A stretch of DNA of 64,000 nucleotides from Triangularia verruculosa (lineage: Eukaryota; Ascomycota; Sordariomycetes; Sordariales; Podosporaceae): positions 124,001 to 188,000 of the forward strand of contig MU863895.1 of assembly GCA_033296885.1 (NCBI GenBank). Reading direction: 5' to 3'. Shown in pieces: positions 21,588 to 33,617 of the stretch. The notes beneath the pieces were generated by a model that had not been told where the DNA came from, did not search any database, and worked only from the letters and a program-made list of their open reading frames with translations. How positions within the stretch are numbered: the first letter of the stretch is position 1; each line of letters begins with the position of its first letter. A program made the position numbers and the translations under genes.

Positions 21588-21600
21588 AGGGTTAGGGTTA
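21588..21600. promoter_or_regulatory. Telobox-like TTAGGG repeat upstream of mis12
   Basis: AGGGTTAGGGTTA lies about 200 bp upstream of the mis12 ATG. A second GGGTTAGGGTTA lies inside mis12 intron 1 near 21286-21297. Tbf1/Teb1-type proteins bind such motifs in promoters of other fungi. Function here is inferred. Confidence 0.4.
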
Positions 21601-22311
21601 CCCAATCACCAAAGCAAAACACACAAACACTCCCCCTTTTCCATTCCAATCAAATCAAATCACCTCTCACAATCCCACATCACCACCACCAACAGCATAA
21701 TAATTGACATCTCTCAATTCATGATACCTAAATTATATCACGCTTTAGATTTCCCAACTCCCCTGCTCCCGCTCGTCATCACTATGCCTATCCACCCACC
21801 CACCCATCCCCACCAACCAACCATTCAACCATTCAACCCAAAATCAAAACGATGATATATGTCCTCTTTGTTGCTCCCAAATGCTTCGCTTCATCCATTC
21901 CCCCTCTGCTTCCAAAAAATAGTGCATATATAATCCTCCTCGCCCTCCTCCCCCCCCCCCTTTCCCACTCCCTCCCCTCGCCACACACCACCACCTGGAC
22001 TTCTCATTTTCGGGATTTCAAAGTTATAAAAAATGCAAATCAACAACCAAACACCTTGAGAAAAAAAAAAAGATACAATCGAAAGAAAAAAAAGGGGCTT
22101 ATTACAAGGAGCAAAGTTTTTTGCGTGTTTGCAACACACGCCATGGGTAGATAAACAAGAACTCAAAACCAAAAAAAAATAAAAAAAATGAAGCAACTAT
22201 CACCCAAAAAAAAAGCAAGATTACAAACAGATACCCTAAAAAAAACAACTTTGGATCCCGATTTCGTTCTTGTCCAACCCCGATTTTTTTCTCCTCTTCT
22301 CGACTACCTGT

Positions 22312-24732
22312 TTAGTTGGCAACCTCCTCCTCAACCCACCCATTCAGGTTTCCCTGAATGGCCAACCCAAATCCAGAACCCATCCCACCATAGCTGGCCT
22401 GGTACTGGTGACCACGGCGCTGGCCGTCGTCATTACCACCGCCCATGTTGCCGTTCCCAACACCATTCTCGAAGCCGGGGGCTAGTACTGGCAAGCTGAC
22501 GGCACGGTTGTGAGAGCCCCGCGTGTTGACAGGGGCCAAAAGACCGCCAATAGTGGTCGCACCAGAGCTGCTGGCGTATCCATTAGAGATGCTGGCAGAC
22601 TGCTGGTGACCCATGCCACCGTGACCTTGGGGAACCTCGAGCGAGATACCAGGGTCGTTGGGCGACGACTGAGCCGTGCCGAACAAAGCGGCTTGCTGGG
22701 CAGCCAGCTGGTGGTGCTGGTGCTGCTGCTGCTGCTGAGCCTGGTGAGACACATGTGTGAGATACATAGTCAAGGGGTTGCTGTTCTGGTTGAACAAGGC
22801 AGCAGCAGCTTGACCGTTCTGATTGTGGCCGTTGCCAGTGGGCGAGTGACCGTTCTGGCTAGATCCGTTGGCAGAAGGCGAAGGAACCTGCTCGCCACGT
22901 GGGGACTGCTGAGCCTGCTGCTGGAGTTGACGGGGCGGGTTACCGCAACGATCCTTGCCAAAGTTAACCTTGAACTTTCTGTACTCCTCCTTGCCACGAA
23001 CCGCCTCAATGGCCTTGATCGCGTTGGCGATGTTGGTGAAGTTGACAAAAGCACAGCTCTTCTCGCGCAGCGTGTTGACCAACTCAATTTCACCGTACTC
23101 GGAGAAATCTTGTCTGAGTCTGTCCTCGGTCCAGGTCTCATCGAGGTTGCCGATGTAAACGTTACGGGAGGCACCACCGCTGACGGCCAGGGCAATGGCA
23201 GGCGGCAGAGCACCAGAGTGCTTACCCCATCCAATCTTGAGTCTGCGGTTGTGAATCATGAGACCCTGCAAGTTGCTGAGAGCGTAGAAAGACGCAGCAG
23301 CTGTGGGATCAATGAAGGTCACAAAGCAGATGTGCTTGTCGGGAATGTACCGGATGTGGTGCAAAAGACCGCCGCGGACCACGTTGCAAATCTCCTCAAT
23401 GGTCGTCTCGGGGTGAATGTTGCCCAGGTAGATGGTTCTGTTGCCCAGGTTGGTGATGCCACCAGCCGTGGTAGCCACGGCAGCGGCAGCAACCGACTGC
23501 TGGGCCAGGGCGCTGGAAATCAAATCACGGTCGGCACCCGTCAACATGTGCGCATAACCTGGGGCAATTCCGAGGTACTGAGCAGCGTTCTGCTGCTGAG
23601 TCTTGGACACATAGGCGCAACGATCCTTGCCATAGTAAACCCTGCGGGGCGCCTGCCACTTGGCCTCCTGGGGAAGTTGCGAGACGGCCTTGATGGCGTT
23701 GGCAATCGATAAGAAATGCACAAAGGCAATGTTTTTCTCGCGCACAATCTTAATAGTATCAATGGCACCAAACTTGCCAAGATCCTCACGGAGCTCCTCC
23801 TCGGAAATATCCTCGGGCAAGTTGCCGAGGTACACATTTCTGGAGGCACCAGACTGCTGAACGGCGAGGTGAACCGAAGTGGGCACCTGCGAAGGCTTAC
23901 CCCAGCCAATCTTGATATCCTGTCCCTTGATGCAGAGCTTTTTCAAGATGGCATCCGAGTGGAAATGAGTGGCCGAGGCAGGGTCCAGGAAGGAGATGAA
24001 AGCGCAGTTCTTATCGGGGAGAAGACGGACCGACTCGATTTGACCGCTGCGGACGTGGCCCAGAATCTCCTCAGCCGACGTGTCAGGAGGAATATTGCCG
24101 AGGTACACAGTTCTACTGGTACCAGTAACAAGACCCGGCGTCATGGGCATAGGAGATGTTGGCTGAACGGGCATCTGAAGGCCAGCCATGTTGTTGAACG
24201 ACGCGGTGGGCGACTGGGGCGAGTAGAACTGGGGAGCGCCGTAGGCCGAAGGAGAGACGATTCCGCCGTACATCTGGGGAGAAATGCTCTGCTGAATGGG
24301 ACTCGAGGCACCGTTCTGCTGCTGCAAATTTTGCTGCTGAAGCTGCTGGAAGCTGCTCACATTCTGGAAATGAGGGCTTGCAAAAGCGGCAGGAGTACCC
24401 GGCTGGAAGGGGCTGAGCAGCAGCTGCGAGGGCAACAGGGAAGCAAACTCAAAACCAGTCCCTGGAGAAGTCAGTTCGGCACCATTGTGGTGATTCTGCT
24501 GCTGCTGAAGATGGTGTTGCTGCTGCTGCTGCTGCTGCTGCTGTTGCTGGTGAGAGACAGGCTGCGTGTTGATGGTAGGAATGTTTCCACGTCTCGGATG
24601 CCTGTCGGCAAAACCAGAGATATTGGAGGCAAAGGCACCGTGGGAGAAGCCGGTATCGCTGTTGGAGGGCTTGGAGGCATGGCCAAAACGGTGGTTGCTA
24701 GACCCCGTCTGGGGGCCAGAGATATCCTGCAT
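22312..24732 (-). CDS. mrn1: Four-RRM RNA-binding protein, Mrn1/Nrd1 (Msa2) type
   Basis: Single-exon CDS of 806 aa from ATG 24730-24732. A low-complexity N-terminus (poly-Gln/His at about 60-80) is followed by four RRMs. RRM1 has RTVYLGNIPPDTS...NCAFISFLD and RRM2 has RNVYLGNLPEDIS...NIAFVHFLS. RRM3 has RTIYLGNIHPETT...HICFVTFID and RRM4 has RNVYIGNLDETWT...SCAFVNFTN. The linker motif YYGKDRC recurs as NFGKDRC, a hallmark of Mrn1/Nrd1 proteins, which bind cytoplasmic mRNAs and influence differentiation and stress translation in yeasts. The C-terminus is Gln/Asn/Gly-rich. The frame stays open upstream of this ATG for roughly 20 codons, ending at a TAA near 24797, so a short upstream exon is possible. 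Confidence 0.88.
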   Translation of the reverse strand: MQDISGPQTGSSNHRFGHASKPSNSDTGFSHGAFASNISGFADRHPRRGNIPTINTQPVSHQQQQQQQQQQQHHLQQQQNHHNGAELTSPGTGFEFASLLPSQLLLSPFQPGTPAAFASPHFQNVSSFQQLQQQNLQQQNGASSPIQQSISPQMYGGIVSPSAYGAPQFYSPQSPTASFNNMAGLQMPVQPTSPMPMTPGLVTGTSRTVYLGNIPPDTSAEEILGHVRSGQIESVRLLPDKNCAFISFLDPASATHFHSDAILKKLCIKGQDIKIGWGKPSQVPTSVHLAVQQSGASRNVYLGNLPEDISEEELREDLGKFGAIDTIKIVREKNIAFVHFLSIANAIKAVSQLPQEAKWQAPRRVYYGKDRCAYVSKTQQQNAAQYLGIAPGYAHMLTGADRDLISSALAQQSVAAAAVATTAGGITNLGNRTIYLGNIHPETTIEEICNVVRGGLLHHIRYIPDKHICFVTFIDPTAAASFYALSNLQGLMIHNRRLKIGWGKHSGALPPAIALAVSGGASRNVYIGNLDETWTEDRLRQDFSEYGEIELVNTLREKSCAFVNFTNIANAIKAIEAVRGKEEYRKFKVNFGKDRCGNPPRQLQQQAQQSPRGEQVPSPSANGSSQNGHSPTGNGHNQNGQAAAALFNQNSNPLTMYLTHVSHQAQQQQQHQHHQLAAQQAALFGTAQSSPNDPGISLEVPQGHGGMGHQQSASISNGYASSSGATTIGGLLAPVNTRGSHNRAVSLPVLAPGFENGVGNGNMGGGNDDGQRRGHQYQASYGGMGSGFGLAIQGNLNGWVEEEVAN
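24516..24549. repeat. CTG/CAG trinucleotide tract coding poly-Gln in mrn1
   Basis: A run of GCT/CTG units on the plus strand encodes the poly-Gln stretch in the N-terminus of the minus-strand RRM protein. It is likely length-variable. Confidence 0.8.
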
Positions 24733-27700
24733 CCCGATAAGATGCGGAGGGACCAGACTGTCCCTGGTGACGTGAGATAGGACCGCCGTTTTGAAAGATT
24801 AGACGTGCCTGGTGAGAGGCACGAGAGAAGCAGACGCGTGCTGGAATGTGTAGCCGCGGTGAAGACGCAAGGATTCCCCTTATTCACCAGTAGTGTTTTG
24901 TCTTTTCGGAAGGCAAAGACAGGCGGGAGAAGCGCGGCAGATTCCAATGAAAGAAAATGCTCGCTATCAATGAAAGACGAATCAATTGACCGAGGTGTCC
25001 GACGTGTGGCTGGCCGACCGAAAGGACTCGAGGGGGGTGCCTTCGCGGGCGATTCGAACAAAGAAGGATGCTTCGTATTAAAAGTCTATCGGTATAATCG
25101 ACAAGCGACGGTGTGTGTGTGTTGGGTCTGATCTTCTGGGAGGAAGAGAGGGACCAGTCGACGAGGGTGCGGGCTTGAGGTGGTAAGGGTCAGGGCGGCG
25201 GCTCCAAAGAATTATTACCTAGGATATAGTAAAAAGAATGATGCCGAAGGGAAAGAAAAGGCAGGTTTGGGTAGGTAGAAGGCGGAGGAAACGCGGCAAC
25301 AAAAATGAAGAAGCGAGAGGTGCCAGCGACAATAAAAGAGAGAGGACGCTCAGGACGGAGCGAAAAAAGGGGAGAGGTGAAAGATTGGCAAGGACAAGAA
25401 GGTGAAGTGGATGGAGCTTTAATTGCCTGGCTGCTTAGCGCCGTACCTGTAGCCAAAGTACCTGTCCTAGTGACTAAGGGCTAAAAGGTACCTTCTCCCG
25501 AGGTATCCTCAGGAGTGCCCCCTGCCGCTCAGCATTGCAGCCAGCGTCGCCTTAACGTAGGGAATGGAGTCGGCCCAGCACACGACCACGCATTTCTTTC
25601 TGCATTGTCCCTACCGTGGTCCAAAGTCTTCTCGAGTCGAGTCCCGTCTGAAGACAGCTTTTTAATCATCGTCGACAATACCAGGCTGATGGAGCCAGGT
25701 ACCCCTACACATTAATCCGAGACTTGGCGGCACCACGAGGCTTCACTTCACTCGGGACAGACAATCGCAATCCCCTCTTCACGGACAATATGTTTCGCTC
25801 TCTCTTTTGTTCAAGCAACGCAAGCAGTCCGTGGGCCAGTGTCAGTCCGTTCCGCGCGCGCTCTCTTCCCGACCTCCCGACCGCCCGTTCCCACCCGGGC
25901 CACCACCTCACCATTGCCCTCCGAACGAGCATCTCATCTTTGTCACATTTTACCATTCAATTCTCCCGATTGGGCCCAGCCATCTCTGCTGACATTGTCT
26001 CTTCCGCCGTCATTCTCAGCAATTGTTCCTACTTACCTTACCCTATCGAATCCTTCCCAAGCACCAATATCAATTTCCGGGAGTCCGGACACCGTTTTCT
26101 TCTTTAATTGTTTCCCGTTCCCCCATTCAATTACGTCGCCCTACCACGAATTTCACTGCAATTGAGTTTAGGTTAGTATCCAAGCATATACCACCCCAAA
26201 ATAGCACAAGATACCGTTTACCTGGGGTACGGAGTAGGGGTCAAGTAGTCAAAGTCGGTGGTGAAACCAGGGGGAGGAAGCATTTCTATTTCCCTTGCGA
26301 AATCCACACTGTGTTATGCAACCACCGTTTAGAAAAGCTTTTGGCGGTGGGAAGGGAAGAGTAAGCAGCAGCAATGTTTCGTGGCACCACCCACATTTGC
26401 TTTCACTCTGCAGCTTGAGCTGCGAAGTATACCCGAAGACATGCTGGATTTGGGTTGGTCAGGAATCGCCAATGGCTGATGCAGGTACCGAACGTACCGC
26501 GGCCACTCACCACACCAAATCCAGACCGCTGAATGGAATGGTACCCCTGAAAATGGACGCCTGCAACAGTGCGCACTCATTGATCACCAGACCAAACAAG
26601 CCCGACCGATACTTCTAGCCTCAGAAACACACCGATATCTTTCACTTTGTAAATATCTTTCATACCCGGATAACGGGCTTCGCATGATATTCCACCGCTT
26701 CCAGAATCTCCATCCCCCACAGCCCCAAACAATCCCAGGGTCCCTTTCTCCCCCAAAACACCGTTTCAGATATCCTGCACATCCTGGAAAGAACATCATC
26801 CGAGGATCAAGAACAGAAAATCCAGGGTTCTAGATCTACCCGTCCGTTCCTCTTTTTGTGGATCATTCCAACCTCACAACCTCATGTTAATCATCCACGA
26901 AACCCAAGAACCTGGAGACCTGAAAACCGTGCCGTCTCTAGCCCATCAAAAAAATCCTACGGATCAACAAAAGGATTCCCTAACCCAGGCTTCCAACATC
27001 GAAACCCGAGGATGTGGTCCACCTCAACGTTCCAACAATCCCTCTCGGCCGAGTTGCACAAACGCCGCAAAGTAGTCCAGGTTTCCAATGTAATAAATAA
27101 AACATCAACTTTCTTCGCTGTGACAAGAGTAGCTAGCAACTTTCGAAGCATTTCCCCAGAAGACATTCTGACATTACACCACCCACCTCGCCCGCCGGGT
27201 TAGGGTTAGCCTAGACAATTATATGACACCAAAAGCAGTCCAACAACCCCAGTTTCTTCAATGTAAAATATCCAAGTAGTCGTACATAAGATACATCGCA
27301 GCCTTCACAGCGCATACCCAACCTCCGAGCTAACCTCCTCCTCCTCCTCCTCCTCCTCCCTTCCCAGCTTGAACCTCACCGCAGCCACGCACATCCCGCA
27401 CAAAACATCATCCAGCTGAACGCCTAAAAGCATAACAAGAACATCTCCCTAACTCTCAGCCGTAAACATTCCGCGAAACCGTTCCCTAGATATAACCCCC
27501 GAACAAAGAATGTATGTCCTTCCAAACACACAAGTCTATCCCAGTCGGGATATCTAAAACCAACTTTTTCTTACTTGCAAAACCACACAAACATAGGTGA
27601 GCTAGTACAACTCACGTTCAGCAGAAACACAGCTCCTGCCTCTGTACCTAAGTAAACCTCCGGCTCGCAAAACACCACACCTATAAACAGAAGCAGACGA

Positions 27701-28149
27701 GCCTCCTATATCTATATCTCAAGTTTCCTCTCTTTCCAAAATCTTACCAACAAAAAGTGGCTCTCGATAAATCTACCATATACTCTTCTTAAACACCGTC
27801 TTCACTCAATATCCCATACCTAGATAGGTAGGCAGTGGGTATCGTGACAACAATCTCTTATGCTCTCGTAGAGGCGTCGAGTATTGAGCATTTTCCAAAG
27901 CGAAAACCATCTCAGATCTTGAACAAATCATGGATGTCTTCCCACTACAAATTCACCATTCACACACTCACACATAACATCTACCAAATCTTTTCTTCCT
28001 CTAGGTAACAGAAAACGGCTAAAAGAAGGGGACAACGTAAAGCACTAATCTCAGCTCCAAAAACTCCACGCCTTCTTTTTCCCTTTTCCCTCTAAAACTC
28101 TAGAAGAATACCACCACCCATCCATCTCCCCAATCTCACCCACCCCCAC
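24733..28149. other. 3.4 kb gene-poor region between mrn1 and AsnRS
   Basis: It probably holds a long mrn1 leader/promoter and the AsnRS 3' UTR. Palindromic AAGGTACCTT occurs near 25490, a telomere-like GGGTTAGGGTTAG near 27198-27210, and a (CCT)n tract at 27334-27360. Small open frames overlap on both strands without recognisable domains. I see no gene that can be supported. Confidence 0.5.
27334..27360. repeat. (CCT)n microsatellite
   Basis: Eight to nine consecutive CCT units in non-coding sequence downstream of AsnRS. Confidence 0.85.
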
Positions 28150-29922
28150 TCAAGGCTTCGCACGACCCATGAATCTAGGATACAAACTGCACGTCCGGAC
28201 CGTGTGCTGGTCGGCAATCCAAGCAATAAATCTCTCCAAACCCAACCCATACCCACCGTGAGGGCTAGTACCGTACTTTCTCTGCTCCGTGTACCTATTC
28301 ATCCCCCCCATATTAGCATCTCCTTCCAACAGTAAGAAGAAAAAAACTCACCAGTAATAAGCCTCATGCCCAATATCATTCTTCTTGTACGCCTCAATCA
28401 ACTCGTCAAAATCAAACATCCTCATCGACCCGCCCACAATCTCACCCACACCCGGCATCAGCACATCCACCGACTCCGTCACCCTCCGATCCTTGGGGTC
28501 CTTCTGCATGTAGAACGCCTTGATCTCAACGGGAAAGTGCGTCAAAAAGATGGGGCGGTTGATGATATCCGTCATCTTTCTCTCCGCAGCCTCGGCAATA
28601 TCGTCGCCGAAGACATGGGGCTTGCCCTCCTCGTTGAGAATCGGCTCCTCTTGGTCGTTGAGCCACTTGATGGCGTCCTCGTACTTCATCCGCATGAATG
28701 GCCTGCTAGGCTTCTGGAAGCCGGGGTTCAGCAGCTTGAGGTAAGCGGCGGCAGTTGGGTTGGCGAGGATCTTGTCGACAACACTGCAGATGAGCTCCTC
28801 AATGTGCTCCAGCAGGTCGTCAAACTCGATGAAATCCATCTCGGCTTCGACGTGGGTGTACTCGGACAAATGGCGGCGAGTCAGCGACTTCTCGGCTCTG
28901 AAAGACTTCTCAATGCAGTAAACGTTACCAAGAGACTGGATGACAGTCTCCAGGTACAGCTGAGAAGACTGAGTGAGATAAGCCTCCTCACCGTAGTAAG
29001 GGAAGCCAAACAAGGTCGAACCACCCTCCACCTGCGTCTGCACCATAGCAGGAGGCGAAACCTTGGTGAACTCCATCTCCCTATAACTATCCACAAACGC
29101 CAACTCAATCGCCTCCCTCAGCTTCATCACCGCGCTCGCATTCTCTCCCCTCAGCACCAAGTGCCTGTTGTCCAACATACTCGCCTCCCACGGATCCTGA
29201 TCCTTGCTGACCTTGTTGCTAAACGCCTCCAAATCACTCGGCGCGCTGCCCACCACCTCAAAGTGATCCACATGCAACTCCCTCCCATCCGGCGCATCAG
29301 CCCCCTCGGGAACCTTCTTCAGCGTACCATACAGCGCCAGCGCAGTCTCCTGCGCAAACAACAACGCATCATGGTTCTTGGTCAGATCCCCCGTCGGCAA
29401 GATGCACTGCAAGAACCCATACCCATCCTTGATCAACAAGAACGTCGCCTGCTTCTGCACCCTCAACCTGTGAATGCGGCCATACACCTTGACCCTTTTG
29501 CCGAGGAAGCTCTCCTCCTTCTGGCTGAGTCTGATCCTCTCGGCAGCCGGGAGAGACGGGTCCTCCTTGAGGACAATCTTCTTGCTATCCTCCAGGTTCT
29601 TCAGCCGGTGCTGGCGCTCCTCCTCCTCCTTCCTGGCCGCATCCTTCTCCTTGGCGAGCTTCTTCTTGTAGGCATCCACGCGGCCGAGGGCCTTCTTCAG
29701 GGCCGACTTGGCGGGCTCCTCCCAGGATGTGGCCTCCTCCTTCTTGGTAAGGGTAAGGTACGTGGGCGCGGGGGCGGTCTCGAGGTGGGTGATCAGGGCG
29801 TGGTAGAGCGACTGGAAGGGCTTCGCTTCGCTGCCGTCGGCCGAGGCGTCGTCCTTGCCGTTGGTGGGGTCGATGTAGACTTTTTGGACCGTGCGGTCGG
29901 CGAGATCTTGGGTCGCGGCCAT
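28150..29922 (-). CDS. DED81: Cytoplasmic asparaginyl-tRNA synthetase
   Basis: CDS on the minus strand is join(29922..28352, 28294..28150), 571 aa, with a 57-nt intron (gtgagt...aatag) splitting a Trp codon. After a fungal N-terminal extension and a Lys/Glu-rich helix (about 80-125), the OB-fold anticodon domain starts near GKRVKVYGRIHRLR. The class II catalytic core has motif 2 CIEKSFRAEKS and motif 3 GGYGLGLERFIAW, the latter encoded in exon 2. The last residues are RFMGRAKP. The enzyme charges tRNA-Asn in the cytosol. Length and domain order fit fungal cytosolic AsnRS. Without the second exon the enzyme would lack motif 3, which supports the intron. Confidence 0.93.
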
Positions 29923-31163
29923 GATTTTGCGGTAGTAAAGTAAAATTCTACTGCTGGTCGCGAATAGGTGGTGGTGGTGATGTTGTGGAAAGGGAAAAAG
30001 AGGGAGAGAGAGAGGGAGGTTCTGGTGGGGTGAAGAAAAGTATGGCGGGGCAGAAGTTCAATTCAAGAAGGGACCCCTCACAGGGGCCCAATGACTCAAC
30101 TCACCAACGGCGCGCATCCTCCGTGGTTGCTCCCGTCTGGGGATTATCTGTTCTCAAAACCACACCACCGTTTGGCAACAAGATAAGATGGGTTTCACCA
30201 AGTATCCATCTTCCCCTTTTGCCGAGTCAGGCATGATTAACCTGTAACCGTTTACTTTGTCGAACCCGCCACAGGGGTAAGCAACACACCTCCTGCATTG
30301 AGTCAGGGCGGTGAGCCTTTGAGATAACCACCAAGTAACTACCAAGTCTGCTTCATAGTCAAGAGATCCCTCTGTCCAGAACCCTTTCCCAAGCTAGACT
30401 CGAGGATATGATTTTTGTGAGGTGATCCTGTTCGGGTGAATTTGTCCCGTGGTGTTCATCTCAAAGCTCGGTCAGATCTCGTCCGATTATCAGACAAACT
30501 GGCGGAGATTTATTGCTCTCGGACCTGTTACACATGATCCAACTCGAACAGTCACATAACAGAAAGTGGTAAACCTGATTCAATTGTGCTCCAACCGCCA
30601 AACTGTCCTATCGAAAGCTTCCTCGTTCCCGGAGACGAGGCCTTATACTGTGGCCCACACGTGCAGCAACAAGGGAATAGAATCAAGAAGGAAGAAATGT
30701 GCTAAACAGGCCATGGAAGAGATACCAAGAAGATTGTTCGACTGAAGAAGAAAATGAAACGTTTTTCCAGCCTGGCCACTCGTTCCTGGCTTCGAAGGAG
30801 CATCCCAAAAACCTAAGTTACCTGTGCCTGTCCGGGCCCAAGCAGCTGGACGGCGGTGGGCGCATACTCAGTTCCGAGTTCGTCGTTGAAGACTGATGCT
30901 GCCGTTCAAGGTGAAGGATGAAAATAGTGGTGGTGGTATCGGGGTGATGACGATAATGATGATGCTAAATTCCAGGCCTGTAGCGTTGCCGCTTTATGGT
31001 GCATTGATCTCTAGAAACTCCCCAACCTGCCAGAGGTCTATTTGATTTGCTGAAGACAGGGCTGGGGTAAATCAATGTCCAGATTCACTCTTCCAACTGT
31101 GACGCTGTTTGTCCACCCTGGGTGGTATTTGGCTAGACAACAATATATATCCAAATTCGCGAA
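29923..31163. other. Intergenic region between AsnRS and cdc42
   Basis: About 1.2 kb. The first part is the AsnRS promoter, with a GAGA-rich stretch at about 29985-30015. The rest is likely cdc42 3' UTR. No gene seen. Confidence 0.5.
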
Positions 31164-32260
31164 TCAAAGAATCTGGCACTTATGACGGCTCTTCTTGGGT
31201 GTGGGTGGTTCTAAAGCCGCAACGATAGCCTAGAGCACTTGTTGTCAGTTTTTCCATGCTTTTTATCGCCCGCCCGACCCTCTGCCATCACCTACCTCAT
31301 CAAAGACGTCCTTCAGCTTGTACTGCGTGAGGGCACTGCACTCGACATATTTGACAGCACCAAGATCCTTCGCCATCCTCTCACCATCGGCTTTTGATAC
31401 GGGCGACATCTTCTGCTTAGCCAGCTTCTGCTGAACCGACGGATCGTCACGCAAATCCACCTGAGTGCCGACGATCAGGCAGGGAACACCAGGGCAGTGG
31501 TGGTGCACCTCGGGGAACCACTTCTCGCGAACGTTTTCGAACGAGGCGGGGGATGTGACACTGAAACAGACCAAAAAGACATCGGTCTGGGGGTATGAGA
31601 GAGGACGCAGGCGGTCGTAATCTTCTTGCCCGGCGGTATCAAAGAGTCCCAATGTGTACGGCTCATCTCCGATCCTAAACGAGTCGAGTTAGACCGCGGG
31701 GCTTTGATATCATACACGAAGGGCAATAGATTTGGGATGAATGGGTGCGGGTTTGCATGTGGAGGACCGAGTGTCTGTCTCGGGTAGGACACCGAAGCAC
31801 TCGTCGTAACCATATCGCTGTTGAAAGAAATGCTGAGAATAGGAGGCCCAACGTACATGACTGTGACGGCATAGTTGTCGAAGACGGTCGGGACATATTC
31901 CGACGGGAATTTGTTTGTTGTGTAGCTGATCAGGAGACATGTCTTCCCGACAGCACCGTCACCGACGACCACGCACCTAGTTTATCGCGGTACATGATTA
32001 GCAACAAGTTCGTAACACCATTGGTGGTGGATGGATGCGCAAATTCAAAAGTCGCCGCTGGGAGACGCGTCTAGGACAAAGTGTCGCTGTCCCGAGGCCG
32101 AGGCATGATGGTCGAGTTCGAGTCGAGCGGTGTGTAGTGGACTTGTCGGACTCGGCCGCATCGCGTGGGGAAGTGGTTGGCAGCAACTAACAGAGCGCAG
32201 GTGCATGGTGGGAGGAAGAGTAAATAAAGGGCTCACACACTTGATGGTTCCTAAAACCAT
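31164..32260 (-). CDS. cdc42: Rho-family GTPase CDC42
   Basis: CDS on the minus strand is join(32260..32241, 31976..31857, 31674..31296, 31229..31164), 194 aa, four exons. Introns are 264, 182 and 66 nt. The spliced protein starts MVLGTIKCVVVGDGAVGKT (P-loop). It has switch I (YVPTVFDNY), switch II (DTAGQEDYDRLRPLSYPQTD), the base-specificity motifs GTQVDL and ECSA, and the Rho insert. It ends in a basic KKSRHK patch and the CAAX box CQIL. A terminal Leu predicts geranylgeranylation. CDC42 controls polarity at hyphal tips through formins, PAKs and the exocyst. The first exon is only 20 nt and uses a gtgtgt donor. Confidence 0.95.
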
Positions 32261-33617
32261 ATTGACAGATGGGACAGGGCTCTATCGTCGACCGCCTCTC
32301 GTTCGTTCAGAAGCCTTGCGTCCAACAACTCTCCCCTTATCGCGCGCGCTGAACAGCTCGAGGGGAATGGACCCGGCAAATGCAATTCGAGAGTGCGAGG
32401 GACCGATGTGGAGTCGGTAAGGGATGATGCGATGGGGGAGGCGGGAAAGTAAAATGGGGTGGCAGCGGCCGATGACGAAGCGGTCGAGGTTTGAGGTCTG
32501 AGGCCCAAGACGGGAGCGAGAGGTCTGAAGTGGTCGTCGGTATGCGGAGGGGGGGACTGTGGCTGGTTTGCCTGCACGGACAAAGAAGACGGCGACGACG
32601 ATCTGAAAAGGCGGGACACGAGACGTGGAGCAGAGAAGATGGGCAATTGGGTTTCTGGGGGGAAAAGAGACGACAATTGAATTTACGGATACCGAAGGGG
32701 GGATGGTGGTTTTGTTATGCAGCCAGCGGTGTTGCGGTGCCGTGCAGGCCAGCCTCGTAAGATTACAGGCCGTGAAGGAGCACGAGCTTGGGAGCGATCA
32801 GTGGGCGAGTGGCCGCTGGCTTGACAGTATTATTACTAGCGCTGTGCCATCACCTGCGCTAAGTCCTACTATCAGCACTAGCACCGTTACGCATGGCTGT
32901 ATTTCGGTACGTCCAGTGTTTGGCTATAGGCACTCGTGACACCTCGCTCGATAGTGATAGCTGCTCGCATCCACTTGCCTCTTTCATCTGGTGTTCATAC
33001 TGATGGGAGCGATAGGGAACGGAAGAAAGGAATGGAAGAGAGAGAGAGAAGCACATCATTGTATGAACGACCGTGTTTGTGCAGGCCCGTCCTATCAGAG
33101 AGGCAGCAGGCATCAGATGCCAGCTCATCCATGAGGGGGACCAGTTGCACGGCGGATTCCTGCCCGCGGCACCAGGGTTATGGCCTCCGTAGCTTGAAGA
33201 ATGCAGGTCTTCAGTGGTACAATTCCTTCTCTTGCATAAGAAGGTCTGCAGCAGAGGCTTCACAATCCACCTTGGCAAGGGTCCTGCAGCTGAAGTAGGT
33301 CCTGCGTGTAATGACCTGTTATACATGAGACGAGCAAACATCTATCAGCTGCCTTGGGCCACTATCAAGTTGATGAAGCTGATGAAGCTGATCAAGCTGA
33401 GACGTACACTTGTGAGAGGCGTTTCAACTCGTCATTTTCAACTCTTATCCCCTGACATTCTTTCGGGTAGGCGCTTATCGCAGGAATAGAGTGTTCAAAC
33501 TGCAGAAAGTGGGGCCTTTCTCTACCTTCAGGTTCCTACCTCCACTTTCAAGGCAACAGCCACATCACATCAACAATATCAAACCAACTCCAACTCATAG
33601 TCGAAATAAAAGACAAC
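32261..33617. other. Divergent region between cdc42 and vma22
   Basis: 1.36 kb between divergent genes, serving as both promoters and leaders. It contains a short 9-bp repeat (see the separate entry). No gene seen. Confidence 0.5.
33365..33400. repeat. Short tandem repeat, AAGCTGATG-like 9-mers
   Basis: About four imperfect 9-bp units (aagttgatg, aagctgatg, aagctgatc, aagctgaga) lie about 220-250 bp upstream of vma22. Confidence 0.7.

Larger units (their letters stand above)
21388..22311. other. mis12 promoter and mrn1 3' region
   Basis: The proximal part is the mis12 promoter (see the regulatory entries). The distal part (about 21850-22311) is A-rich with several A-runs on the plus strand and is probably the 3' UTR of mrn1. 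No coding frame is supported. Confidence 0.5.

Noticed and set aside
22510..23712. 400-codon open frame antisense to mrn1
   Set aside because: Lies under the RRM region of the sense gene; no domain.
24471..25061. 196-codon minus-strand frame overlapping the mrn1 start
   Set aside because: Overlaps the mrn1 N-terminus in another frame and shows no domain; treated as leader sequence.
28366..29943. 525-codon open frame antisense to AsnRS
   Set aside because: Overlaps a clear AsnRS on the other strand; no family resemblance.
32251..32676. 141-codon minus-strand frame upstream of cdc42
   Set aside because: Ends inside the cdc42 first exon in a different frame; probable leader, not a gene.
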